This document shows, piece after piece, positions 31,555 to 41,862 of a stretch of 64,000 bases of DNA. The stretch is from Porphyra umbilicalis (lineage: Eukaryota; Rhodophyta; Bangiophyceae; Bangiales; Bangiaceae). The stretch is taken from the NCBI GenBank assembly GCA_002049455.2, contig KV918840.1, positions 62,001 to 126,000 on the forward strand, read 5' to 3'. The number at the start of each line of letters is the position of its first letter. The stretch's first letter is position 1. A model generated the notes under the pieces. It worked only from the letters and a program-made list of their open reading frames with translations. It ran no database searches and was not told where the DNA came from. The position numbers and the translations under genes were made by a program.

Positions 31555-34380
31555 ATGATGTGGCAGAACTACTACTACGGCACCAAGCTGGCCTTTGTCA
31601 GTAACGTCAACAACTACCTCGGCAACCCAGATGAGATTCAAGGGCAGCATGGCAACACCGGGCCTGTTATCCGCGGGGACAACCCACCTGCTCCAACGCA
31701 TCAACGCACCCGCCACGACGTACCGGCCACCAATGTTCCACGAGCGACGCCCTTCTTACCGAGTCGTCGCGCGTTACTGCAAGAGGAAAGGCCCCGCGGG
31801 ATGCTCCCATCCGTTGGGCCGGCGGCCGCTGCTGGTGCCGCTTCTGTTGGCCATAACGGCGCGGCCGGTCAAGAATGGCGAGCCGACGTGGGCCTGTGCG
31901 GCGTGCTCACGTCGGGTAGCGCGCCCTACGGTGGCGGGCCCGGGGTGGCAGCGGCCGCGGCGACCTCCGTGCCTTTCTTCCGACGACCTGTCGCCGAGTT
32001 CAATGCCGGGGGAATCGCGTACGGCTCCCCGCTGCCCCCACCGCCGCCTCGGCGCCGTCCGCTGTCATCTCCGCCTGTTGTCGGCGCGACTACCCACGAC
32101 CACATGGGGAATGCCCGACCTGCGGGCGGTGCCCTCGGAGAAGCGGCCGGCAGCAGCGCGGCAAAAGCCCTGGAGGCAGGCTTCCACAACAGTGGAGCGT
32201 CCGGCAACGGCTCGGCGCGCACGCGTGCTGTGGACGCCTCCACCGGTGGAGTGGCGGGCACCAGCGCGGCACACGCCCTTGCTACGGGCGGCGTCACCGG
32301 CGAGCCAGTGGGAACCAGTGCGGCGCACGCCCGTAATGCGAGCGGCGCCACCGGCAGGGCGGCAGTCGGCAGCGCGGCGCACGTCTGTCGTCCTGGAGGC
32401 GCCTCCGGCGACCCAGCAGGAACCAGCGCGGCGCACGCCCGTGTTTCGGGCGGTGCCACCGGCGGGGCGGCCGGCAGCACCGCGGCGCACGCCCGTGCTG
32501 CGGGTGGTTCCACCGGTGCCGCAGGAGCCAGGGCGGCAAGTGCCAGTGGCGACGCCGGTGGGAGCTTGTCGGACGACGAGATGCTCGACAGAGCTCTAAG
32601 CTTGGTACCGAGGCCCCCTCGCCTTCATGCGGCACGCACCCGGACGGACGCCCGAGTGAGCCGCGTGCCTCGACGTCCGCGAGCGGGAACCCCTCAAGGG
32701 ACGCCAAGCCCATCGCCAACGCGTCGCCGCCGCCAGAGTCCTTCAACGTCGCGTGGCGCGGGAGCCATTGACAGCGCGCAGGCGGCGACGGACGGTACAA
32801 CTCCGGCGGATTTGCTGTCGACTTCGAGCCTTGGCTTTGCATCCATCCGCCGTGAAATCACGGCTCTCAAGCGGGAGCTGGCTATGACCAACACACAACA
32901 ACGCTCGGCTATGAACAAGATGGACTCTATGGCGGTCATGGTGGAGAACGTCGTCGCGTTGGTGTCAAACAACCGAGACATCTTGCTGGAGATGCGCGAC
33001 AAAGTGGCGGCCGCGCCGTCGCTGCCGCCGTCGCAAGGGAGCGCCGGGACTCCGCCTGCACCTGACTTGGAGCCGAACGGGGACGCACAGGACGCCGCGT
33101 GGATTGTTGAGCTGCGGCCCGTTCTCGTTCAATGGCTGCAGAACAACTTTGCCAACGCACGATGCGCTTCGGAGGTGTGGCCCACATCCGCTACTATCAA
33201 CGAGTACCTGCAAAACAAGATTACCGACATCATGGGTGTTAACCCCATCCGAGCGGCGTCGATGCTGCAGGGCAAGTGGCGCCTTCCGGTCCGTGTGAAG
33301 AAGAATGCCCGAACGGAGTCGCCGAACGAGACGGTCCGCACCGTGGCGGCCAAGCGCAAGACGCCAACGTACCGCTTCCTGCACAGGGGCGTGTCGCACT
33401 TCTTCCAACGCATTGGCATCATGGCGGTGGGCACATTCTCCTCACGTATGCATAGTGAGGAGGATTTGGGCACTCTGCGGCGTGTGCGGGGGACCCGGAC
33501 AAAGTTTGAGGTCGTCTTTTCCGCGACGGAAGCCAGGGACATGCTTGCAAACGACACCTTCATCGTCGACGCCGGCTGCCGCGCGGCGCTGATGCAGGCG
33601 CCGCACACTGTCTTCGACCGCATGCGCATGCGGAACTTCTCGGAGCCGGGACTGTCCCGTGCGGGGCCCCGAAACGTCGTCTGTCGGTTGGCGCACATCG
33701 CGCTTGTGTCACTCAAGGTGCGCCAGCATCTGCAGATGCGAGCGGCGCCGGTCGACGAGGACGGTAACGCGGTTCTTCCGGCAGACCTTAATGTGGGCCA
33801 TCGCGACGAGTGGACCAAGGAGATGGGCACTCTGAGTGTCCTCCTCGCGGTGCAAGGCGACCAAGCGGTCAACGGACTGCGCCTGACCGACGGTGAATGG
33901 CCTGGTCGTGCCATGGCCGACCTCGCGCCCCCGCCGCCTGTTCTTGGCTATTCGGTGAGTGACGACGGCCGAGATCGGGAGGATGGGGATGTCGACGCGG
34001 GTGAAAACCGTGAAGACGGCGATGAAAGCAATGACCAGGATGGCGACGCCGACGGCGCCGGGGGCGACGATGGCGCGCCGGACGCCTGGATGGCTGGAAT
34101 CAATGAGGAGTTGCACCCCGGCGACGGTGAGGAGCCGCCTGAGGGAGTCGAGGGCGAAGAGGAGCCTGACGCGCGCGGCCATGCCGACGATGACGAGCAT
34201 TCTGAGGCGTATCGCGCGGCCCGTGCGGAGGAGCGCCGCGAGTTCGAACGCGCCCACGCCGAGCGTCGCCGCCGGGCATTCGCCCGCACCGCGGAGATGG
34301 TGCGCCTTCGTGCGGCGCTGCACGCGGCACAGCGTGCCATCGAGAACGATGGTGCTGGGGGTGAGGGCGGCGGGGTGTGA
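31555..34380 (+). CDS. Large unknown ORF, probably transposon accessory protein
   Basis: About 941 codons from ATG 31555 (the frame also opens 24 bp earlier at TTG). Order: a polar N-terminus with WQNYYYG; seven or so 20-residue repeats of the type GTSAAHARxxGGATG (about 32150-32540); a Ser/Arg-rich linker; a predicted coiled coil (FASIRREITALKRELAMTNTQQ and onward, about 32840-33000); a well-folded-looking domain (VLVQWLQNNF, MLQGKWRLPVRVKK, HRGVSHFFQRIGIMAVG, FIVDAGCRAAL, about 33090-33900); a long Asp/Glu-rich stretch; and a charged helical end (EERREFERAHAERRRRAF). No catalytic motif is recognised. Divergent placement from a CACTA-like transposase suggests a TnpA-like DNA-binding partner, but this is inference. 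Confidence 0.6.
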   Translation: MMWQNYYYGTKLAFVSNVNNYLGNPDEIQGQHGNTGPVIRGDNPPAPTHQRTRHDVPATNVPRATPFLPSRRALLQEERPRGMLPSVGPAAAAGAASVGHNGAAGQEWRADVGLCGVLTSGSAPYGGGPGVAAAAATSVPFFRRPVAEFNAGGIAYGSPLPPPPPRRRPLSSPPVVGATTHDHMGNARPAGGALGEAAGSSAAKALEAGFHNSGASGNGSARTRAVDASTGGVAGTSAAHALATGGVTGEPVGTSAAHARNASGATGRAAVGSAAHVCRPGGASGDPAGTSAAHARVSGGATGGAAGSTAAHARAAGGSTGAAGARAASASGDAGGSLSDDEMLDRALSLVPRPPRLHAARTRTDARVSRVPRRPRAGTPQGTPSPSPTRRRRQSPSTSRGAGAIDSAQAATDGTTPADLLSTSSLGFASIRREITALKRELAMTNTQQRSAMNKMDSMAVMVENVVALVSNNRDILLEMRDKVAAAPSLPPSQGSAGTPPAPDLEPNGDAQDAAWIVELRPVLVQWLQNNFANARCASEVWPTSATINEYLQNKITDIMGVNPIRAASMLQGKWRLPVRVKKNARTESPNETVRTVAAKRKTPTYRFLHRGVSHFFQRIGIMAVGTFSSRMHSEEDLGTLRRVRGTRTKFEVVFSATEARDMLANDTFIVDAGCRAALMQAPHTVFDRMRMRNFSEPGLSRAGPRNVVCRLAHIALVSLKVRQHLQMRAAPVDEDGNAVLPADLNVGHRDEWTKEMGTLSVLLAVQGDQAVNGLRLTDGEWPGRAMADLAPPPPVLGYSVSDDGRDREDGDVDAGENREDGDESNDQDGDADGAGGDDGAPDAWMAGINEELHPGDGEEPPEGVEGEEEPDARGHADDDEHSEAYRAARAEERREFERAHAERRRRAFARTAEMVRLRAALHAAQRAIENDGAGGEGGGV
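32150..32540 (+). repeat. 60-bp in-frame tandem repeat array
   Basis: Units around AGCGCGGCACACGCCC recur every 60 bp and encode 20-residue repeats with the core SAAHAR. Third-position changes exceed amino-acid changes in several units, hinting that the peptide is kept. Confidence 0.8.
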
Positions 34381-34811
34381 TACTGTGTTTTTCGGATCCG
34401 TCGTTTGACGTCGGAACGTATTGAGAGCGTGTTTGTGTGCGCGTCGAGAGAGACTGGCAACGTCGGTAGGGGCGTTCCCGGCGCTCTGCGTTGTACCAAC
34501 CTCATGGGGAGTGGCCACTGGTCACCGGCGCGTAGTGCCGCTCGGTCCCCGCACCGATTTTTCAACTGGTTTTCTTTCTCTTGGCCCTTTGTGGCATGTC
34601 GCCGGCCTGCAGATGGTATTGCCACTGTTTATTCCACGGCCTGGAGCAACACAGCTGCGTCGCACAGCTATTCCGAAGCGATACGGCCGTAAGTAAAACA
34701 GATAAAAAGCAGCATCGGAGGGTCGTGTAGGTCACCCCCCGGCGCCAGCGTCGCGAATGCCCATTCTTTGCGCGCAACCTAATACCGCTTACTATAGGTG
34801 CTTAACTCTTC
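34381..34811. other. 3' flank of the unknown ORF, no gene
   Basis: No motif in the short open frames. Confidence 0.35.
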
Positions 34812-34952
34812 TAGTCACAGGATCCTGACCCGCTGTGCGGAGGTTCTCGAGACCAGGTCCTTGCACCTGAACAACGTTTGTGACGGGAGTTCCCTCGTTC
34901 AGGCGCCGTGCCGTAACAGGGGCCTGGACGGGATTCCTCCCGTTCAGGATGA

Positions 34953-34982
34953 CCACTGTTCTGACGATCGTCAGAACAGTGG
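34953..34982. repeat. Perfect 30-bp palindrome made of two element termini
   Basis: CCACTGTTCTGACGA is followed directly by its exact reverse complement. Each half is the 15-bp terminus seen singly at 24270 and 47000. Confidence 0.95.
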
Positions 34983-35575
34983 ACTCTTGAACGGGAGCCT
35001 GAACGGGAGTCCCGTTCAGGAAGCCCTTGAACGGGAGGTTTCCCGTCTTGGCGTCTGTGCTGGAACAAAGGCCTGAACGGGAGGAGTTCCCGTTCAGGGC
35101 AGCTGTGCCAGGCCCTGAACCGTCTCGTGGCTGATCGCGAGGTCATACAAAACTGTCGCACTAATCCAAGCCAATGATATCCCTGCAATGGATTGCGAAG
35201 ACGTAAACTGTCCAGGTTGGGGTTCTGCAGGCCAGGTCCCCATGCTATGGGGCGATTTTTTTTCTTTGATTACCCAGGGCAGGCTTCAGTTTGATTTCCG
35301 CGTGGTTTTAGTGTACTTGTGGAATTGACACGTGTTTGAGAAATCCATTACAATTTTCCTGTAGACTTCTCAGAAGGTCACACTTGTTCGTGTGCTTCGA
35401 AGCGAACGGACCGGCGGTGTCCGTCGCGCGCCGTACGGACGCGACCACTCTGCGGTAGTCGTGAAACGCCTTGTGTGCTGCGGCGGCGATGCGTGGGAAA
35501 GTGCCGCCTCGGAGCATTGAGTGGAGCTGTGCAGGGGGCCCCGTGGGGCACCGCCTACGGTGAAAGAGGGGCAGT

Positions 35576-35709
35576 ACAGCCGTTCTCCCAAAAATCCCGC
35601 ACTCCAACTGTTGCAAAAGAGTTTCAAATCGGCCTCTGCGGGGTCGTAGAGGCCGATTTGGAACTCTTTTGCAACAGTTGGAGTGCGGGATTTTTGGGAG
35701 AACGGCTGT
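35576..35709. repeat. Near-perfect 62-bp hairpin, 10-nt loop
   Basis: The arm at 35576-35637 (starting ACAGCCGTTCTCCC) is the inverse of 35648-35709 with one mismatch seen. It could be a foldback transposon or give a hairpin RNA. Part of one arm resembles 16530-16558. Confidence 0.95.
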
Positions 35710-35785
35710 GGTAGAGATGGGTTTCTTGATTGCCAGATGTGGACTAGTCACCGGGGGCAGACGAGAAAAAAATGTAATGGGGACG

Positions 35786-35938
35786 GTGGAGTCACGGTCA
35801 GGGAGATGGCCGCCGCGGCCGCCGCTGCAGGCGCGGGTCAGCGTCGGGTGACACACAGACAGGGTGTGCAGGGCGGGGCGTGGCGGCCGGCCACGGCCGC
35901 GTCGCGCCGCCATGTGGCTGCACTGACCGTGACTCCAC
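35786..35938. mobile_element. Small element with perfect 16-bp inverted ends
   Basis: GTGGAGTCACGGTCAG (35786-35801) and its exact inverse (35923-35938) flank about 120 bp of GC-rich DNA. The size suits a MITE; no target duplication was confirmed. Confidence 0.55.
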
Positions 35939-37126
35939 GCCGTGCGGGAGTGTGGCCACCTACACCTACGGTAAAGTGTGCGGTCGTGGTGCCGCGCTCG
36001 TCGTCAAGCGGCACGACGCCCGGTGGCCGCTCGCCCTCAGGCGTCGCGTCGCCGTGTGTGGCGGTCGTGCCCTCTGCCCCCCCTCACGCCCAGTGCTCGA
36101 TCCCGCCACCCCCCCCCCCCTGCACCCTGAATGGCGCTGCATCCGCGGCGGAGCCGCCGCCGTCGCTGCCGCCATCACCGCCACTGTGGCGGCTGCCGGC
36201 ACCGCTGCGCGGCAGCGGCGGCGGCGCGGGGAACGGCACGAGTCGCATCGGGCGGCGGGCGGTCGGGCGTCGGCAGTCCCGGCATGTCTGGTGGTTTTTG
36301 CTTCTCTGTGACACTTGCCTTGCCTCGGCATTTTGGGGTAGCATGCTCCGAGGTGCTCATTGCGCTTCGCGCCTTCTTTAAACGGGGCGGGCCGGCGGTG
36401 CCGTGGAGTGCGATCGACTTAGTGCAGAGAATTTGCATCAGAGAAAGAGTTGTTATTCCATACCTTCCCGTGGAGGCGTGCAATAGGCCAGTTGGTACCT
36501 GAATGATTCGACAGGGTGTGTCTTCACTGGCCACGTGTGTGACCCAGAACCAATCGATTTTAAATTAGAGCGATGACATTGGCTCAGCCGGTATCGATAA
36601 GTTATCGTCTCGGGCGATGTGAACCAATCATTCGAGCCGATAACGACCCCACGGCATGGGGAGGTGGCCGTTCTGCACGGGCCTGGATGCCTCTTGCCCA
36701 CGATGATGCGCTTCACAAAAAGTCGACGCCAAGGCGTATTCTCGGACCTGAGGTGCACGCGCGAGACCGCGGCCGCCGCTCCAGAACTTACCCCGAGTTG
36801 CTCTTTCCAGTCGATCGATGACCGCAGATTTACATAATTCGTAAGACGACGGATGATTCCAAACATATATGAGGATGACCGGCCAATCAAAGTGAGCTAT
36901 GCCACACGTAGCCCTCGTGGTAGGTCGAACGTCTCCACTGAAATAACGAAATTCTCTGGTCAATTGGAGACAACTCAGAGAGACTGGCTAAAGCATCTGA
37001 TGACCTGACCCTCCACCACTGTTGGATCCCTGAGAGAGGTAGCCACCGCGCGCACACCGTCGTGACGACGTACGTCCGCCCCCGCTCGTCAGCTGGTCGG
37101 AGTGGGAAGCCAAAGTCTCTACCGAG

Positions 37127-37164
37127 CGTGTTATAACACGAGGTAGCTTAATTAAGCTACCTCG
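37127..37164. repeat. Two adjoining perfect palindromes (14 and 26 bp)
   Basis: CGTGTTATAACACG (37127-37140) is self-complementary. From 37139 the sequence CGAGGTAGCTTAA is followed by its inverse to 37164, sharing CG with the first. Confidence 0.95.
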
Positions 37165-38792
37165 CCCCTCGTCACGCCCCTCTTATACCGGCGCTGCTCG
37201 CACCTGCCCCCAGCGCGCCCCCCACGATGCTCCACACCGGCAGAGGTGGTGGTGCGCCCCCTGCTTCCACGTTTGGACGTTCCCCAAAGGTAAATGGCGC
37301 CTAGGAGACGGTTCCCGCCGCCGAGCAGCTCCTCCACCTCACCGAGCACGGCAAAGTGGCTCAGATGTATGGAACCGCTGCTCCCACCGCTGCCGCTGCC
37401 TACGAGACAGTGGCCCGTGCGGGACTACTCGCGTGTACCTCCCATGACGTTATTTTTTGGTAACCGGGGGGTGCGGGCATCCATCCCGGCCCTCCGCAAT
37501 GCCCACAACTCTCCCCGCGCGCTGTTCTTATCCGTCTCTTGTCGCGTCATCGACTTCGGCATGGAGCGTGCGCGTGACACGGACCGTGAAGGAACAGCGC
37601 GGACTTGCGTGGGTCCGCGATATTTCATGGCATGCCGACCTGTCCTTCAGCAACAACTGCGACCAGTTGGACACTCACGGCGCCTCATCCGAGCAGGTAG
37701 TGCTTAGCATACGACTAAACGGCATCACAGAGATCTCATTGGCCATAAATAGTGGGATGCTAAACACCTGACACTCGATCAGTCCGTTCGCGCAACGGCA
37801 AGTGGCAGAGCCTCGCAGCTCGGCCCTGAACGGGTACAACCCCCGGTTAGGGTCCCGTCCTGGAGCAGCGGGTGTGAACCGGAGTTTCCCGTTCTACCTT
37901 TGTACGAACGGGAAGTCCGTTCAGCGAGCCGTTCTCATTGTCATTCTTCTGACGGTCCTCCCCCCCCTCCCCGCTATTCCTGTCACTCTGCCCATCAGGG
38001 TGCCTGCCCCTTGGTTGTTGACGCGCGCGCGGTCCGATGGCAAACCCACTCGTGATTGTCAGTGCGGCCTGCTCCCGCGACGCTGTTGCTGGGTCGGGGG
38101 GGGGGAGACTGTAAAACTCAGGGATGTCACTCAGTCACTACCTCAGCACACGACCGGCCCGCCCCCCCCCGACTGCCCCCCCCCGTCACGGGGGGCCCAC
38201 GGTGGGTGTGGGCCCCCACCCCCCCTCCTCCCGCGCGGCCGACGGCTATCGCGCGTCGGCACCGTCAGCAGGCGTGGCAGGCGCCGACTGACTCGGATCG
38301 CGTCCCCAAAGGTCATGGCTTCCACGCGTTGCCCCCCTTCGCCGCCCCCTCACCCCGACCGACCGAGCGGCCCGCCTGCTTGCCCTTGCCGCCGGCCCGC
38401 CCACCCACCCGCCGCTGACCGGCTGCGGGGCGGCGGCTTCCACCCGCCCGCCATTTTGTGGGCGCGGCGATCCGTGCTTGCGGCGGGGGTGGGGCCGTGA
38501 CGGGCGAGGCGGCGGCCGACTGCGTGCCGCCTCATAACTGCCGTCCGGGTGCAGGTTGCGGCTTCGCCGCATGACAAGCGCTTCGCGACGACTGACGCCG
38601 CGTGGCCCGCCGCCTCCCTTCCAGTAGCGTCGTAGGCCCCCTTGTCTGCACGCCCTCGAAGGCCGTGCCCCTGTCAGCGGGCGGCACATTGGGTGGGGCT
38701 CTCCTCGTCGACGTGCCCACAGAGGCGCCGCGCTCCTCCCGTTTCCACCTCGGGCGGCCGCCTCCGCCACTGCCGGCGATCACCCATCACCC
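37165..38792. other. No gene recognised
   Basis: A diverged GAACGGGA-type patch lies at about 37820-37930. An open frame at 37457-37771 (+) has unremarkable composition and no motif. 38.1-38.6 kb is poly-C/G rich. Confidence 0.4.
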
Positions 38793-39730
38793 ATGGATGC
38801 GTCGGGCGGCCATGGCGGCGGCGGTGACCCGCCTCCTCCGCCGCCGTCGCCGCCGCCGCCGCCGTCGCCCCCGCCGGCATCCCCGCCCGTCGGGGAGGGC
38901 GCTCTCACGTCTTCACCTGACACGCCGACGCCCTCCTCCCCGACGGGCACGTCGGCAGACCCCTCCGTCACACCTACCGCTGCTACGTCGTCGGCCTTAG
39001 AGGTGACCGCGGGCGGAGGTCCCCCCCCTCACCCCCATGAGGCAGACAACCCCCCCCTTCCCCACGCCTCCGCCCCCGCCCCAGCGACGCGGCCGCGACG
39101 CCCATCCCCATCATGGGTCCCAGGAGCGAGCCGGCAACGACTACCTCCCCGTCGACGATGGCCTCCTTCGCGCCGTCGACGGCGGGCACGGCGACGGCGA
39201 CGCCTACGCCCACGACTGGGACGGCGTCGAGCAAGGAGGGCGGCGACTCAGCGGGCACCTCCCCGCCGACACCCCCGTGGACAGCCCCGTCAATGACGGG
39301 GAGAGGCGACGGGGGCTTCCCCCCGTACACGCCTCCGGTCCACTACACAAAGCTGGTGCCGATGCCACGGGCGCAGGGGGCGGTGGCGCGGCCGCCGCCG
39401 GGGGGGTGGGGGCCGCCCGCGGCAGCGGCGGCGGCGGCGGCGGCGGCGGCACATGCCTCCGCGCCAGCCGCCCCACCGCCGCCGGGCACCCCCGCGGCGG
39501 CGGCTGCCGCCGACGGTTCGGGAACGGAGACGGCGGCTGCGAGCGCGGCGGCGGCGCCGGCGGCGGCGGCGGCGGCCTACGCGGCAGCAGCAGCCGCAGC
39601 GGCGGCGGCAGCGGCAGCAGCCGCGGCGGCGGGCCGACCGCCCACCCATCCCCCGGGGGGTCCGCCAGACGGAAACGGCCACGGGGGTGGCGGCCACGGG
39701 GGTGGCGCTGACGGTTGGCCACAGCGGTGA
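38793..39730 (+). CDS. Possible Pro/Ala-rich low-complexity protein
   Basis: ATG 38793 opens MDASGGHGGGGDPPPPPPS. The frame that ends at 39730 encodes GFPPYTPPVHYTKLVPMPRAQG and long Ala runs. The two parts are in different frames, and poly-C runs at about 39020 and 39050 could cause the shift. No domain is seen, and open frames in such DNA arise easily by chance. Confidence 0.22.
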
Positions 39731-40670
39731 AGACGGTGGCGGCGCCGCTGCAGCGGCATGAACGCTGCCGCGGCCCGCCCGGGGAGGTGGCATGCGCTGG
39801 GTGCATGCCCGCCCTCCATCAACGGGCAGTCCTGCAGGCGGGTGCCCGCGACCGCGGGTGGCCGGCGTGATGCCCACTCGCGGCACGGCCGGGGGCATCA
39901 CCGACTGCGCCCGGAGTGCCTCATGTCTGTCTCACTGTATAGTCACCTGAGAAACGTTTCTTGGAGGCGTGGGCTATAAGTCGACCGGATCGACACCTTT
40001 TTGAATACAGTTTACTTCGCCTGGACAGAGGTCCTCTCGGCCTCTTTTCTGTAAAAAATGGTGCCCTTTGGCTCATGGGAAGAACACGAACACAGTGCCC
40101 TCACGCAGGAACCACCAAAGAAGCGCAGGTGATTTCCGCGTTGGAAAGTACCGGGAGGTTGCCCAATGACTGACCGGGTGCCGAAAGACTGATCTGGCTG
40201 TAAGCAGCCGATTGCAGCTCCCTGAGCCACCTTTCTGCCTGCTTGTGACCAAGTCAACAGAAAGAAGGGGCAGAACGCTAGAGTCTGCGCCGTCCAGACG
40301 ACCGAGTGAAGCAGGCCTGGCATCTAGGGCTGAGCATAGGCCAAGCAGGGGCACATTCCGATCCTGTGTGAAGGTACGAGATGATTTGCCTGAAGGACCA
40401 AGAAACTGCACGTCCTTCACTATGCATCATCGGGTGGCAATCCCACCAGGGGAGTGGCAACTGGAGTCGATATCGAGTCCCTGGAGCCTGGCGAATTTTG
40501 CCTTTGTCCAGGAGAGGTCTTCTTTGACAGTGGAGGGTTTCTGTGCACCCTCAGTGGCCCCCAAAAAAAGGAAGACACCAGCTTTTTGTCGATGGGCGGT
40601 GGAGGGGGGGGGGAGGCGGGCGGTGTGGGGCCGATAGACGGACTACTGAAAAAAAAGCATCCACTCAAGA
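39731..40670. other. No gene recognised
   Basis: Composition changes from GC-only to mixed near 39.9 kb. Short open frames carry no motif. Confidence 0.35.
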
Positions 40671-40846
40671 TATTGCTGTCTTCCCAATTTTGGCCGATCC
40701 CGTCGATGTCAAGAGGGGTGATCAACAGTGTGAAACAGCTTCTCAGCCATCCACTCAGCCGGATAAAGTTGATTGACCAATGGGCAGTTGACCCAGACCC
40801 CTTCTTGACTTTGACCACATCGGCCAAAATTGGGAAGACAGCAATA
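40671..40846. mobile_element. 176-bp foldback element, perfect 28-bp inverted ends
   Basis: TATTGCTGTCTTCCCAATTT starts the left end (40671-40698), and 40819-40846 is its exact inverse. Pairing continues imperfectly inward through GTCAAGA...GGGG. No ORF is possible at this size. Confidence 0.8.
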
Positions 40847-41862
40847 CCATTTACAAGCGCAGCGAGCCGCCTGCCACTTTGTGATTTTTTTTTTTGTAGC
40901 AGGAAGGCCACCACGCGCTACGATGGGCGCAACCCTGCAGGCTGGATGGCCTCCAGTCGGATGAGGTTTGGCAGGAGACCCAAAGATGATGATCCGCACA
41001 AGGAAATGTGCCCTGACGGGGTCAGAAACGGGTGCTTACAGATCAGGTGTTGGGCACCGATCCGCCCGATATCGGGCCTATAGGAGAGACACAATGCCGC
41101 AATAAAAGAAAAAAACACAGAGGTCAGGCAACGTTTTCATTAACAGAACATATTCCGCTACATCATCAGTTTGATAAAAATATATCTCTTGCGCTGTGAC
41201 TCCTCCACGCTCTATTTTTCTGTGTTTGTTTGTTCTTAAAAGGTCAGATGATAGGCAACCTCCCAGTACAACTGAATCTGCGATACAGAGATCCTGATCC
41301 TCCAGGCCATCAATGAAGGATCCAACAGAGGGCGCACACGCCAAACCGTCGGCGCTACTGCGCTTCTCGCACTCATTATACGTTCAGCAGACCCGGAAGC
41401 CATCAGGTGAGGCTTCGGCCAAGTTTGGAGCTGGCCAGAGCTCCTGGCCAAGGACAAGACCCCATATACAAAGTGACTAACAAGATGAGATAGACTTTAG
41501 TTCGTACCCGCACTCACACGCGGCGTCGGCGAAGTGGCGCTGGGGGCGGCGGGCCACCGGGTGGGCCGTCCACCGCGACCAAACCACCGGGCGGCGGGTG
41601 CTGCGCCGCCCGCCCAGCTGCGGCGGTGGCAGCTGCGGCGGACGCCGGCTGGTCGGTTGTGGCGTGTGGGGACGGTTGCCACTCCGACGGTCGGCGTGCG
41701 TGTGTGTGCGGAGCTGTCTGTTCCTGTTTCTTTCTTCCTTTCTTGGTAGCGGCCGCTCGCGAATCACGATGCTTGGGTTGCGGGTCGCTTTACGGACGCG
41801 AATGACGAGGGAGGGGGGGACTGCTGCTGGCTCGATCCGTGACAGAGAGAAGGGGGGTCCCT
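40847..41862. other. No gene recognised
   Basis: AT-richer DNA at 41.1-41.3 kb, then GC-rich. No coding motif. Confidence 0.35.

Larger units (their letters stand above)
35236..36664. other. 1.4-kb insertion without a recognised gene
   Basis: Holds the long hairpin at 35576-35709, the small inverted-repeat element at 35786-35938, poly-C runs and GCC-rich DNA near 36.15-36.25 kb. No coding motif. Confidence 0.45.
34812..37020. mobile_element. GAACGGGA-family element: fused ends, then a split copy
   Basis: 34812-34952 matches the left end of the element at 45451 (inverted) and 34983-35235 matches its right end (inverted), the two meeting at a palindrome of termini. The matching then stops near 35235 (CCAGGTTGGGGTTCTGCA) and resumes near 36665 (TTCTGCACGGGCCTGG), running to about 37020 as the inverse of 46400-46780. 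The 1.4 kb between is absent from the 45-kb copy, so it is probably a nested insertion. Confidence 0.75.

Noticed and set aside
37294..37771. Two overlapping ORFs of about 100-137 codons
   Set aside because: Composition looks plausible but there is no motif, and neither frame continues cleanly; kept as non-coding.
40454..41083. 209-codon ORF across the foldback element
   Set aside because: No motif; it runs through both arms of the inverted repeat and poly-T, which argues against a real protein.
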